The position numbers and the translations under genes are program-made. The notes under the pieces were generated by a model. That model was not told the DNA's origin, did no database searches, and saw only the letters and a program-made list of their open reading frames with translations. A stretch of 63,343 nucleotides of DNA from Verrucomicrobiota bacterium. Its GTDB lineage: Bacteria; Verrucomicrobiota; Kiritimatiellia; SS1-B-03-39; UBA6053. Of this stretch, positions 1 to 8,805 are shown in pieces. The stretch spans positions 1 to 63,343 of the forward strand of contig JAFIGC010000014.1 of assembly GCA_020831635.1 (NCBI GenBank). Direction: 5' to 3'. Position 1 is the stretch's first letter; each line of letters begins with the position of its first letter.

Positions 1-140
1 AGAGGGCGCAGAGGGAGGGCTGTGTGGGGGGGCTTTGCTCCCTTGGCTTACTTCCCATACCCTTTTCCCTTTTCACCCGCCTTGTTTTTGGGTATGCAGC
101 CGGGCATCCTTTTCAAACCCCTCATCAGGAAGTTTATCCC

Positions 141-1775
141 ATGTCCCGAAAAATCGAACGAGCCCTTATCAGTGTATCCGACAAAACCGGCGTGGTGGCC
201 TTTGCCCGCGGTCTGCATGAACAGGGCGTGGACCTGCTTTCCACCGGCGGAACCGCCAAAGCCATTCGCGATGCCGGCATTCCGGTGCGCGACATTTCGG
301 AATTCACCGGCTTTCCAGAAATGCTGGATGGACGCGTGAAAACCCTGCATCCCAAGGTGCACGCCGGCTTGTTGCATCTGCGCGAAAACGAGGCACATCA
401 ACGCACCATGGCCGAGCACGAGCTTCAATCCATCGATCTGGTTTGCGTGAATCTGTATCCTTTCGAGGCCACCGTGGCCAAGGACGACGTCACCTTCGAA
501 GATGCCATCGAAAACATCGACATTGGCGGACCCACCATGTTGCGTTCCGCCGCCAAAAACATGAAGTACGTGACCGTGGTCACCGATCCCGCCGATTATG
601 ATCCGATTCTGGCGGAAATTTGCGACAACGGGGGCGACACCTTGGAAGCCACCCGGCTGCGTCTGGGCCAAAAAGTGTTTGCCCGGGTGGCGTCCTACAA
701 TGCCGCCATCGCCGATTGGCTTTCCCGCAACGTGCCGAACGCGGACGGTCCTGCCCCGTTTGTGCTCACCTTCAACGATTGTCTCCCGCTCCGTTACGGG
801 GAAAACCCGCATCAGCCCGCGCTGCTGTACCGGGATGCTCCCGGCCAGGAGGCCACCGTGGCCCATGCCGAGCAGTTGCATGGCAAGGACATGTCCTACA
901 ACAACTATCTGGATGGCAATGCCGCCTTGGAAGCCGCCCGCGAATTGGTCGGCAAACCCGGGGCCGCCATCATCAAACACACCAATCCCTGCGGCTTCGC
1001 CACGGGCAACACCCTGCGCGAGGCGCTTGAGGCCGGTTGGGCCGGGGATCCGGTTTCCGCGTTTGGTTCCGTGATCGCGGTGACCGTGCCCGTGGATGCG
1101 GATGCGGCGGAATTTTTGGCCCCCCGCTTCGTGGAGGTCATCATTGCCCCCGACTTTACCCCCGAAGCCCTTGAACGCCTCACCGCCAAGAAAAACCTCC
1201 GTCTGCTCAAACTGCACGCACCGTTCGTGGCCGCCCGCGACGGACGTACCCTGCGCCAGATCGGGGGCGGATTGCTGGTACAGTCCCGCGACAATGCGGT
1301 CATGGCCTCCTGGGAAGTGAAAAGCAAAGCCGAATTTCCCGCGAACATGGCCAAATTGGCCGAATTCGGGGTACGGGCCTGCAAGCATGTCAAATCCAAT
1401 GCCATTTTGCTGGTGCGCGAACACGCGCCCGGACGCTACCAAACCCTGGGCATGGGCGCCGGACAGCCCAACCGCGTGGATTCGGTGAAAAAACTCTCCA
1501 TTGCCCGCGCCCACGAAAACATCCGCCTCATGCACGAAGCCGGGGAGGGCGGGGGATTGGATTTGGACGCGTATCGCGCCAAAATCATGGGCGAATGCAT
1601 CCTCATTTCCGATGCCTTTTTCCCCTTTGCCGACAATATCGAGGCCGCCGCCGAAGCCGGCATCCGGTATATTGTCGAACCCGGCGGCTCCGTCAAAGAC
1701 GACGAAGTCGTGGCCGCCTGCGACGCCCACAACATCGCCATCGCCTTTACCGGCATGAGGCATTTTTTACACTAG
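141..1775 (+). CDS. purH: Bifunctional AICAR formyltransferase / IMP cyclohydrolase
   Basis: Catalyses the last two steps of de novo IMP synthesis in the cytoplasm. The 544-residue product has the N-terminal MGS-like cyclohydrolase domain ([11 protein letters not shown] near residue 5, then [13 protein letters not shown]) and the C-terminal AICAR transformylase domain, with RYGENPHQ near residue 218 and IKHTNPCG near residue 278. Length fits the family, which is usually 510-540. The frame is open back to base 24, but the family homology starts at MSRKIERAL, so the ATG at 141 is chosen. A lipoprotein gene follows after 6 bases and may be co-transcribed. The family call is secure; only the start is a choice. 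Confidence 0.97.
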   Translation: MSRKIERALISVSDKTGVVAFARGLHEQGVDLLSTGGTAKAIRDAGIPVRDISEFTGFPEMLDGRVKTLHPKVHAGLLHLRENEAHQRTMAEHELQSIDLVCVNLYPFEATVAKDDVTFEDAIENIDIGGPTMLRSAAKNMKYVTVVTDPADYDPILAEICDNGGDTLEATRLRLGQKVFARVASYNAAIADWLSRNVPNADGPAPFVLTFNDCLPLRYGENPHQPALLYRDAPGQEATVAHAEQLHGKDMSYNNYLDGNAALEAARELVGKPGAAIIKHTNPCGFATGNTLREALEAGWAGDPVSAFGSVIAVTVPVDADAAEFLAPRFVEVIIAPDFTPEALERLTAKKNLRLLKLHAPFVAARDGRTLRQIGGGLLVQSRDNAVMASWEVKSKAEFPANMAKLAEFGVRACKHVKSNAILLVREHAPGRYQTLGMGAGQPNRVDSVKKLSIARAHENIRLMHEAGEGGGLDLDAYRAKIMGECILISDAFFPFADNIEAAAEAGIRYIVEPGGSVKDDEVVAACDAHNIAIAFTGMRHFLH

Positions 1776-1781
1776 GCCGTT

Positions 1782-2240
1782 ATGAAAAACGCCACCTTTT
1801 TGGTTGTATTGACTTTGTTGCTCGCCGCTTGCGGCGAGGTACGGACCGTGCGTCCGGGACGTGGCGTGGCCGTCGAAGAGCGGGGTCCGGTTGCAAAGGT
1901 CTATCCCAAGGGAGAAGCGTCCCTAGAGGCGCCTCACGGCCTCTGGCGCGGATTTGACGATGTCGGCGTTCGCCGATGGGAAGTGCGCCATACCCGCGGC
2001 AATCCCGCCGGCGCCTACCGGGAATGGGATGAAGACGGTGAACTGTTCGCCTCCTGGACCTACGACTGGGATGGCAACCTCACCGGATGGCTACGATGGT
2101 ATGAACAAGGGGTGGACGGTTTCAAATATCAGTTGAACCCCGAAAATCTGCCCGATTTCGATCCCATCGGCCGCGCCGCCGATCTCAAAGCCTGGGCCCA
2201 AAAACAACTCGCGGATGCTGAACCGGAATCAGGCGAGTGA
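1782..2240 (+). CDS. Small lipoprotein with MORN/YwqK-like repeats
   Basis: Predicted 152-residue lipoprotein. A hydrophobic signal sequence ends in LLLAACGE, a lipobox with Cys about residue 19. The mature part contains aromatic, glycine-rich units of the type HGLWRGF, GAYREWDEDGEL and GNLTGWLRWYEQG, reminiscent of MORN/YwqK antitoxin-like repeats. No enzyme motif is visible. It starts 6 bases after the purH stop and is followed by the inverted repeat at 2262-2423. The role is unknown; surface or periplasmic attachment is inferred only from the lipobox. Confidence 0.75.
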   Translation: MKNATFLVVLTLLLAACGEVRTVRPGRGVAVEERGPVAKVYPKGEASLEAPHGLWRGFDDVGVRRWEVRHTRGNPAGAYREWDEDGELFASWTYDWDGNLTGWLRWYEQGVDGFKYQLNPENLPDFDPIGRAADLKAWAQKQLADAEPESGE

Positions 2241-2261
2241 TAACACTTTTTTTGGCTACAA

Positions 2262-2423
2262 CCTGAATCCGTGAGATCTTTGCTTTGAATCCTCAAAATC
2301 TCATGGGCTGCAAGGGATTTTCAGGAACACACTACAGACCGCATGGGTATGCCTCGGTTCCTGAAAATTCCTTTCGCTCCATGATTTTGCACGCCTTCTT
2401 TGCAAATATCTCACGGTTTCAGG
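2262..2423. repeat. Large imperfect inverted repeat (repeat family A), both arms
   Basis: Arms 2262-2327 and 2357-2423 are imperfect reverse complements. Shared blocks are CCTGAAnCCGTGAGAT at the outer ends and GGATTTTCAGGAAC at the inner ends, with a loop of about 30 bases. The right arm recurs almost unchanged at 25802-25856, and the outer 17 bases recur at 18894-18910. The right arm overlaps the 3' end of the FKBP gene, whose last codons and TGA stop lie inside the repeat. It could act as a bidirectional terminator or be a REP/MITE-like element. Confidence 0.8.
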
Positions 2424-4789
2424 TATAATCCCGTTTCCACAACTTCAATGAGTTCCACTTCAAAATCGAGCACCTGATTGGGGCCAATTGGAGGCGGGGC
2501 GTGTTGGCCGTAGGCGAGATGGGACGGCATCCAGAAACGGTATTTCGCTCCGGGAGACATGAGTTGCAGTCCTTCGGTCCATCCGGGGATCAATTGGTGC
2601 AGGGGGAATGTTGTCGGATCTCCACGATCCCGGCTGCTGTCAAACACGGTTCCGTCAAGGAGTCTTCCGATGTAGTGAACGACAACGGTATCGGTGACGG
2701 CGGGCTTTTCACCCTTCCCGGTTTCGATCACCTGATACTGCAGGCCACTTTCGGTGACATTGACTTCGTCGCGGTCCGCGTTTTCCGCAAGAAAGGCATC
2801 GCCTCTTTCTTTGTTTTCCTTGGCGATTTCCGGGTTGGCCTGCTGTTGACGCCTTTCCTGCAGTTGACGGCGTAATTCCTCTTGCCGCTGCAATTCCTCC
2901 AGAAGCTGCATGGCTTGTTGACGATCTTCATCTTGGGGCGGCGGAGGGGGGATGGGCACGACCATCTCGCCGTCGGTCAGATGAATGCGGGAGATTTCGA
3001 GGTCAACCGGGTTTTCGTCCTCCGGCCACGCAATGTATCCCATCTTGACAATCTTGTCGGTATCTTCGTCCTTTTCAATCGCCAGCATTCCGTCCCCGAC
3101 TTTCCAGAGATGCGTCCAAGTGGATTCGGCGGGGGGATGGGTCATCTCGCCCTTTTCATACTCCGCCAACCTCCGGGATGCCACTTCCATGGTTCCGCCC
3201 ACCTCGACGGTCCCCCGCAATTCGGCGGTCTCCTCGTTGTCGGGGCGGGGAACTGGGCGCATTGTCTTTCGTCCGTTCCGCAGTACAACCTCAAAGGGAC
3301 CGTCTTGTTCGCTTTTGCGAAGAGAGACGGCATAAACACTGTCTTTATTTTCAACGATTAATTTGTGTTTAATATGACTATCGCCTGGCACCAACATGGT
3401 CAATGCGTTACCACTTATACTTCCTGTAACAGGAAATCCTATTTTTTTTGCTTCAACTTTCACAAAATACACTGCACTTTGAAGTATGCCTGCCCCCATG
3501 GAAGCTCCCAATACAAGAGTGCCTTGTCCAATTTTATACGCCTGGAATTGAAACATCCTATTGTCTTCCCGCAGGTTATGGAGTAATTCCTTGTCTATTT
3601 CATATTTTCCCAAATCCTGTATTTCCAGACCAATGTTATTGCGATTCAGTGCTGTTATCACTCCGCTGTTTTCAACGCCTTTTATAGAATAAGACAACCC
3701 TAAGGGACGCGAAATGAAGATGCTTTGGCTTCCATTTATAATCTTCTTCCGCGTGTGATCTTGTGCGGTGTTATTGCCGAAAGAATTATTCTGATCAGGC
3801 AGATTCGATTCCTCCCCTTGTTGGTTTTCTCGCGGGCGGCGAATGTTTTCCAGTGCCTTTTGCAGCCCATCAAGTTGCAACTCGTTAAATCCGCCCCCCT
3901 TTTGATGTCGGCGAATCATGGATTCCTGTTGTTTTTGCATCTCCTCAAACTGTGAAACGGTGAAGCCGCTCTTCTCGTCTTCAAGACCCTGCCATCGTTG
4001 CCGGGCATTCTCAAAATGTCCGCGTCCGTGTTCGCCAACGGGGACTCCGTTCAATTTTTCCATGATCCAAGCCTCGTCCTCAGGACCTGCGGCCTCAAGC
4101 AATGGTCTAAGCCTCAGGTCTACGTCTCTGTCAGCGAAACGTTGAATGGCCTCTTCGGAGAGGTGGGGATTGCCTTCCCGATGGTTTCGCAATACCCTTT
4201 CTCTGTTAAGGGGTCTGTATTTGAGCCAAAGATCAAACATGTGCGGCAGGGATTCCCGGTCCCGCACCCGAATTAGATAGCGATAAAACCAATTCCCATC
4301 AATTCTTGGCATACCGTTTGTGACCGGGATATTCGCGATTTTTTCACGCGCAACATGAATGAGGAAGGGATTTCCCAACTTTTCCGCGTATGCTTTGTCA
4401 CTGATCGTGGACGTTCCGATCCTTGGGATCAGGCTTTGAGGTTCTTTCCAAGCCTTTTCCAAGAAATAATAATTGAGATCCGCTTCCTCAAGCAACCTTT
4501 CGCGACGTTCATAATACCCAAGTGGCACACCGTCACGCCGATCCGCAATCAGAATCTGTTCGATTGCGATCCCGGCCATCGCGCGTTCCCGCCAGTCATT
4601 GCGATCGTCCGCCAGCACCGCCTCCAATTCAGGGACAATGTCCGTTCCCAGGGCAATGATCCGGTTGCGAGCCGAGATGTATTGCGGCCACGAGGCGTCG
4701 GCCGCCTCGCGAAGTCTCTCGCGCAGATCCTGTCCCGCCCCGGGACTGGAAAGCATACCCATCATAAAAATCAGCCAAAATCGTTTCAT
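2411..4789 (-). CDS. Large secreted protein with C-terminal FKBP-type peptidyl-prolyl isomerase domain
   Basis: 792 residues starting at the ATG at 4789, preceded by AAGGAA at good spacing; an upstream in-frame codon at 4846 lacks this support. The N-terminus is a signal peptide (MKRFWLIFMMG). About 650 residues follow with no family I recognise, containing Gln/Arg-rich coiled-coil stretches and a PIPPPPPQ linker. The last ~115 residues are a Mip-like FKBP domain: GLQYQVIETGKGEKP, VVVHYIGRLLDGTVFDSS, AYGQHAPPPIGPNQVLDFEVELIEV. Isomerase activity outside the cytoplasm is expected. The central part (about 3360-3800) is visibly more AT-rich than its surroundings. The last residues are encoded by a dispersed repeat. 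Confidence 0.85.
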   Translation of the reverse strand: MKRFWLIFMMGMLSSPGAGQDLRERLREAADASWPQYISARNRIIALGTDIVPELEAVLADDRNDWRERAMAGIAIEQILIADRRDGVPLGYYERRERLLEEADLNYYFLEKAWKEPQSLIPRIGTSTISDKAYAEKLGNPFLIHVAREKIANIPVTNGMPRIDGNWFYRYLIRVRDRESLPHMFDLWLKYRPLNRERVLRNHREGNPHLSEEAIQRFADRDVDLRLRPLLEAAGPEDEAWIMEKLNGVPVGEHGRGHFENARQRWQGLEDEKSGFTVSQFEEMQKQQESMIRRHQKGGGFNELQLDGLQKALENIRRPRENQQGEESNLPDQNNSFGNNTAQDHTRKKIINGSQSIFISRPLGLSYSIKGVENSGVITALNRNNIGLEIQDLGKYEIDKELLHNLREDNRMFQFQAYKIGQGTLVLGASMGAGILQSAVYFVKVEAKKIGFPVTGSISGNALTMLVPGDSHIKHKLIVENKDSVYAVSLRKSEQDGPFEVVLRNGRKTMRPVPRPDNEETAELRGTVEVGGTMEVASRRLAEYEKGEMTHPPAESTWTHLWKVGDGMLAIEKDEDTDKIVKMGYIAWPEDENPVDLEISRIHLTDGEMVVPIPPPPPQDEDRQQAMQLLEELQRQEELRRQLQERRQQQANPEIAKENKERGDAFLAENADRDEVNVTESGLQYQVIETGKGEKPAVTDTVVVHYIGRLLDGTVFDSSRDRGDPTTFPLHQLIPGWTEGLQLMSPGAKYRFWMPSHLAYGQHAPPPIGPNQVLDFEVELIEVVETGLYLKP

Positions 4790-4942
4790 TGCCGTTCCTT
4801 TGTCATTCATTTTAATCAGGATAGGTTTTGCGATGCGCGGGTGCAACGTTTGATTTGTAAAAAAGATGTCAGCGCGGCGAAGCCGCTTTCGAGTGCGGAG
4901 TGCGGAATTCGGAGTGCGGAGTAAAGAGCGCGGCGGAGCCGC

Positions 4943-5067
4943 TTTGGAGTGCGTGTAGCGAGTGCAACGAAGCTACCGCTTTGCAGAGCCTTGGCCACAT
5001 ACCCTGCCTTTTCATTTGGCATCGGGTAAAGCGGTAGCTTCGCGGAGCTCGCTACACGCACTCCAAA
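4943..5067. repeat. 40-base inverted repeat within a repeat-filled intergenic region (4850-5095)
   Basis: Arms 4943-4982 and 5028-5067 are near-perfect reverse complements (outer ends TTTGGAGTGCGTGTAGCGAG), separated by a 45-base loop. Just upstream, 4871-4953 carries two direct copies of a unit like GCGCGGCGRAGCCGCTTT followed by GAGTGCG. The 340-base gap between the FKBP gene and the next gene holds nothing else I can identify. The structure suggests a MITE/REP-type palindrome or a strong RNA hairpin. Confidence 0.7.
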
Positions 5068-5129
5068 GACGCTTCGCGTCGCAAATCCTCCGCACTTGAA
5101 ATTCCCCGCAAACGGGCTACTTTGGGGTC

Positions 5130-5522
5130 ATGGTTTACAGGATGTTCTCCATTTTGTTGATGTGTTTGCTGGTCCCGGAGGTGAACGCCTCGCCGGGGGA
5201 GGCCCCCTGTGCGGCGCATGCGTCGGGTTGCTGTTGCTTGGAAGAAGTGGTGGCCCAATCTTGTTGCGCGCCGCCGGTGGCGCGTCCGGCGGTTTCCTCC
5301 TGTCGGGAATGTCCTTGTGTCCTGGAGCCTTCACCCTCCGTGGCGAGGATTCTGACGGATGGCGCCATGCCCCGGCCCTTGCAGGCGGTGGCGCTGTATG
5401 TATGGTCTTCGGATTTGACGTTTTCTCCCCGTGCGCAGCCGGGGCTGGTCACCTTGGTTTTGCCCAATGATCATGGGCCACCGTGGCGACAAGGCGCGAT
5501 GCTGCAAAGATGGCGTTGTTGA
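5130..5522 (+). CDS. Small secreted cysteine-rich protein
   Basis: 130 residues. A hydrophobic N-terminus (MFSILLMCLLVPEVNA) resembles a signal peptide. The mature part carries about ten cysteines in clusters (GCCCLEE, QSCCAPP, CRECPC) and ends in RWRC, which suggests metal binding. The ATG at 5130 has GGGG just upstream; ATG 5142 is an alternative. It is followed closely by an HMA-domain lipoprotein and an outer-membrane-like protein, so a periplasmic or envelope metal-handling role is inferred. I do not recognise the family and cannot exclude a chance frame, but signal peptide, Cys clustering and context favour a real gene. Confidence 0.55.
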   Translation: MVYRMFSILLMCLLVPEVNASPGEAPCAAHASGCCCLEEVVAQSCCAPPVARPAVSSCRECPCVLEPSPSVARILTDGAMPRPLQAVALYVWSSDLTFSPRAQPGLVTLVLPNDHGPPWRQGAMLQRWRC

Positions 5523-5579
5523 TGCGTGGGATCTTTTTTGATTTCACAACACACTAACACGCATTTTTTGGAGATGACA

Positions 5580-5921
5580 ATGAAGAAATTTTTGACCGCC
5601 GCCCTTGGGGTGGCTCTGATGACATGGATGACGGGTTGCGCCAGTACGGGTGAAACCCAAACGGATTCCGAAGAGGAATTCGCAAGCACTACCGCTGAAA
5701 TTACCGCCCACGGTTTGAGTTGTCCGCTTTGCGCCAGCAATTTGGATGATCAGATCAAGCGAATTTCCGGGGTGAAAGACAGCCGGATTGATTTTGAAAC
5801 CGGGGTGCTGCACGTTCAGGTGAAAGAAGGACAATTGGTGTCCAAATCCGAATTGTTCCGCGCGGTGCGGGACGCGGGATTCACGCCGCAATCCTTTCGA
5901 ACCCCCGGGGAGGGGCAATGA
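5580..5921 (+). CDS. Lipoprotein with heavy-metal-associated (HMA) domain
   Basis: 113 residues: signal peptide with lipobox WMTGCAS, an acidic linker, then an HMA/CopZ-like ferredoxin-fold domain. The metal-binding loop GLSCPLCASNLD has the CxxC of soft-metal chaperones, followed by GVKDSRIDFETGVLHVQV and AVRDAGF, the usual ends of HMA domains. The ATG at 5580 is chosen because GGAG ends six bases upstream; other in-frame ATGs exist at 5526 and 5574. It overlaps the next gene by 4 bases, so the two are translationally coupled. Being membrane-anchored is unusual for an HMA protein. A Cu/Zn/Hg periplasmic chaperone or sink is the likely role. Confidence 0.85.
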   Translation: MKKFLTAALGVALMTWMTGCASTGETQTDSEEEFASTTAEITAHGLSCPLCASNLDDQIKRISGVKDSRIDFETGVLHVQVKEGQLVSKSELFRAVRDAGFTPQSFRTPGEGQ

Positions 5922-6637
5922 AATCGGTTTGCGCGGCGTTTCTGATGCTCTGGGGGACCGCGCTGTCCGCCCAAGAACCCGCCTTCATGGAGGCGGGCAC
6001 GCATCCGGGTTCCGGTGCCCTGTATTCCCGTTTGTTCTGGACCTCTCCGCCGCTGAGCGGTGGAGAGGGCGGACGGGAGCGCGGGGGACTGTTGGAATCC
6101 ATCAATGCCTATGGGTTTACGGCCCGACGGGCATTGCTTTTTGACTTGGGTCTGGACGTGGACGGCGTTTCCGAGGGAAGCCTGCGACTGAAGCAGCGGT
6201 TTCTGCAATTCGACACCGGTCCCATTGACACCTGGCGGGCCTCCGTGCATGGCGGGGTCCACTGGCGTGAGGACGGGGATCCGGGGGCGCGGCTTGGGCT
6301 GGTCTCGACCACCATTCGCGGACGCCACGGATGGAACCTGCAATTGGAATGGAATGAAGCCGAGATTTCCGAACGCCGGTATGAAGCCAACGCCTCGCAT
6401 CTGTACCGCATCCATCCGGTACGGTATGCGGCGGACACGACCGGCGCGTGGTACACGATGCTGGAATCCCTGAATGCGGTGTCGTCGGATGGAGATGTGG
6501 CCGCCGACGTGGCCATTGGACTGCTCTACGAGGGCCGACGGTGGGCCTGCGAAGCTTCCATCCGCCTGATTGAACCCTCTGAGGGTATTTCCACGGCGGA
6601 TACCGTGCTGGGACTGGGGGCGCGTATGTTGTGGTGA
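5918..6637 (+). CDS. Putative outer-membrane protein coupled to the HMA lipoprotein
   Basis: 239 residues with an N-terminal signal peptide (LMLWGTALSAQEPA). The rest alternates polar and aromatic residues in short strand-like segments and ends in LGLGARMLW, a C-terminal aromatic typical of outer-membrane beta-barrels. No domain is recognised by eye. The ATGA overlap with the HMA lipoprotein indicates one operon, and the third member upstream is Cys-rich. An outer-membrane component of a metal-resistance set is an inference from order; an unrelated small porin-like protein is equally compatible with the sequence. Confidence 0.7.
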   Translation: MKSVCAAFLMLWGTALSAQEPAFMEAGTHPGSGALYSRLFWTSPPLSGGEGGRERGGLLESINAYGFTARRALLFDLGLDVDGVSEGSLRLKQRFLQFDTGPIDTWRASVHGGVHWREDGDPGARLGLVSTTIRGRHGWNLQLEWNEAEISERRYEANASHLYRIHPVRYAADTTGAWYTMLESLNAVSSDGDVAADVAIGLLYEGRRWACEASIRLIEPSEGISTADTVLGLGARMLW

Positions 6638-6701
6638 CGGCTCATGCAGAAACGAGTGTCTCATTTAGAACCGGTTGATTTATTCCAGCATGTATAAAAT
6701 T

Positions 6702-6885
6702 AACCACTGATGACACTGATGAACACTGATATTGAAACGAAAGAGTATATTCACCGCTTATGGACGCTTAACAAACGCTTCTATCCGTTGGACGGCGAAG
6801 CCATCCGTTGGTTCTACTTCTGTTCGGTTGCGAACGGTTTTCTGCATTAGAAAAATCAGCCGTACATCGGTGTCCATCAGAGGTT
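6702..6885. repeat. MITE-like element with ~32-base terminal inverted repeats
   Basis: Left end 6702-6733 begins AACCACTGATGACACTGATG. The right end, about 6853-6885, reads on the minus strand as AACCTCTGATGGACACCGATG. The ends match with a few mismatches and single-base gaps and enclose about 120 bases without an open frame. This accounts for most of the 266-base gap between convergent genes. 'AACCnCTGATnnACACTGAT' repeats are familiar from many bacterial genomes; the copy number here is unknown. Confidence 0.55.
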
Positions 6886-6903
6886 TCATTCATCTACAAG
6901 CCC

Positions 6904-8748
6904 TCAGCGAAGCACAGCAATCACTTGCCCGGATTTCACGCTGTCGCCAATGGCCACGGTGATTTCTTCCACCACGCCGTTTTGCGGAGCTTTCAGGGGC
7001 ACTTCCATTTTCATGGACTCCAGGATGATGACCGGATCGCCGGCTTTGACGCGGGCGCCGGGTTTGGCTTTGATGAGGTACACCACGCCCGCCATTTGCG
7101 CCTGGAGTTCCACTCGGGGCGCTTCCTTGGCCGGGGGTTCGTTGGTCTGCGCTTTCGCCTCATCCCCGCCGCGACCGGCCACTTCAACCTGAAAGGTCTT
7201 GCCATTGACCACCGCTTCCTTGCCGTCAATTTCCACCTTGTATTCGGTGCCGTCGAGGGTGATGGTGTAGCTGCCGGTGGGAGAGGGGGCGCTTGCGGGT
7301 GAAGGGGCGGAACTGGCGGCGGCAGGCGCGGGGGCCGCCGCTTTCGCGGGTTCGTTTTTGCGGACCCCGGTTTTGGCGTCGCCCTTGAGGAAGGAAATGC
7401 CCTTGGCGCCGCAACTGGCGACGATGAAAATGTTTTCTTCGGTCACGGGGAGGTTGTTTTTTTCCAGTTCCGCGGTGACGGCGACCACGCCTTTGGTTTT
7501 GTCGGCGTTGTTGCGGTCAATGGGATGTTCTTCGGTGGGTTCCAATCCCAGTTGTTCGGCGGCGATGCGTACCACTTCCGCGTCGGGGGGCACCGGGGTT
7601 TTGCCAAAATATCCGAGGACCATGCGGCCAAAAGGTTCGGCGATTTGCTTCCAGGGGCCGAACATGACGTTGTTGAAGGCCTGTTGGAAATAGAACTGGG
7701 AAACGGGGGTGACGGAGGTGCCGTAGCCGCCCTTGGCCACCACGTCGCCCATGGCGCGGATGATCTCGGGATATTTGTCCATGATGCCGTTGTCGCGCAG
7801 CATCTGGGTGTTGGCGGTGAGGGCGCCGCCGGGCATGGGACACCAAGGGATCAGGGGCTCGACGGTAATGGCCTCGGGCGGGACGAAATAGTCCTTCATG
7901 CAGTCTTTGAAGACGTTCTCGGCCTTGCGGATTTTGTCGACATCGACGTCGAGGGAATATTCGGTGTGGCGCAGGGCGTGCCACATGGTGAGCACGTTGG
8001 GCTGGCTGGTGCCGCCGGAACAGGGGGAAAGGGAGAGGTCGATGGCGTTGGCTCCGGCTTCCATGGCCGCCTGGTTGCAGATCACGGCGGTGCCGGCGGT
8101 GTCGTGGGTGTGATAATGAATGTAGGTGCCTTCGGGAAGGAATTTCCGGGCCCGTTTGATGGTTTCGTACACCACCCGGGGGGTGGCGGTGCCGCTGGCG
8201 TCTTTGAAGCAAACCGAGTCGAAGGGAATTTCCTTGGCCACGATGTCTTTGAGGGTCATTTCGTAGAAATCCGCGTCATGGGCGCCGCTGCAGCCGGGCG
8301 GCAGGGACATGAGGGTGACGCAGACCTGATGTTTGAGGCCGTGGTCGGTGATCGAACGCCCGGAATCTATGAGGTTGTGGGCGTCGTTGAGGGCGTCGAA
8401 GTTGCGAATGGTGGTGATACCGTGTTTCTTGAACATTTTCGCGTGCAGATCGACGATGTCGGCGGGCTGGGAATCCAGGGCCACCACGTTCACGCCCCGG
8501 GCGAGGGTTTGCAGGTTGGCGTCGGGTCCGGCGGCTTCGCGGAAGCGGTCCATCATCGCGAAGGCGTCTTCGTTGCAGTAAAAATACAAGGACTGGAAAC
8601 GGGCCCCGCCTCCGGCTTCGAAATAGCGGATGCCCGCGTCGCGGGCGGCTTCGACGGCGGGGATGAAATCGTCGGTGAAGACGCGGGCGCCATAGACGGA
8701 TTGAAAGCCGTCGCGAAAGGCGGTGAGCATAAAGTCGATGTTTTTCAT
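6904..8748 (-). CDS. oadA: Oxaloacetate decarboxylase alpha subunit-like biotin carrier / carboxyltransferase
   Basis: 614 residues. An HMGL-like TIM barrel carries the expected metal-site motifs CFKDASG and HYHTHDTAG. An Ala/Pro-rich linker follows, then a biotinyl domain with ESMKMEV, the biotin Lys lying 34 residues from the C-terminus as is usual. With the beta and gamma genes downstream of its promoter side it forms a Na+-translocating decarboxylase that couples oxaloacetate (or a related acid) decarboxylation to Na+ export. The start region (FMLTAFRDGFQS) departs from the classic DTTLRDAHQS, so substrate specificity is uncertain. ATG 8748 has AAGGACC upstream; the frame opens earlier at 8790. 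Confidence 0.88.
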   Translation of the reverse strand: MKNIDFMLTAFRDGFQSVYGARVFTDDFIPAVEAARDAGIRYFEAGGGARFQSLYFYCNEDAFAMMDRFREAAGPDANLQTLARGVNVVALDSQPADIVDLHAKMFKKHGITTIRNFDALNDAHNLIDSGRSITDHGLKHQVCVTLMSLPPGCSGAHDADFYEMTLKDIVAKEIPFDSVCFKDASGTATPRVVYETIKRARKFLPEGTYIHYHTHDTAGTAVICNQAAMEAGANAIDLSLSPCSGGTSQPNVLTMWHALRHTEYSLDVDVDKIRKAENVFKDCMKDYFVPPEAITVEPLIPWCPMPGGALTANTQMLRDNGIMDKYPEIIRAMGDVVAKGGYGTSVTPVSQFYFQQAFNNVMFGPWKQIAEPFGRMVLGYFGKTPVPPDAEVVRIAAEQLGLEPTEEHPIDRNNADKTKGVVAVTAELEKNNLPVTEENIFIVASCGAKGISFLKGDAKTGVRKNEPAKAAAPAPAAASSAPSPASAPSPTGSYTITLDGTEYKVEIDGKEAVVNGKTFQVEVAGRGGDEAKAQTNEPPAKEAPRVELQAQMAGVVYLIKAKPGARVKAGDPVIILESMKMEVPLKAPQNGVVEEITVAIGDSVKSGQVIAVLR

Positions 8749-8805
8749 GGGGACGGGTCCTTGAGGTTTTTGCGAGGGCCTTTCAGGCAATATTTGAAAA
8801 GGGAA

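Noticed and set aside
24-140. N-terminal extension of purH
   Set aside because: Open frame only; family homology begins at 141 and the extension is Pro/Phe-rich without similarity to PurH.
48-1763. 571-codon open frame antisense to purH
   Set aside because: It exists because GC-rich third positions suppress stops on the opposite strand. Its translation is Gly/His/Phe-rich without a recognisable domain, whereas purH is unambiguous. The same applies to the long antisense frames over pheS, pheT, kdsA, the helicase and the 57.7-60.2 kb gene.
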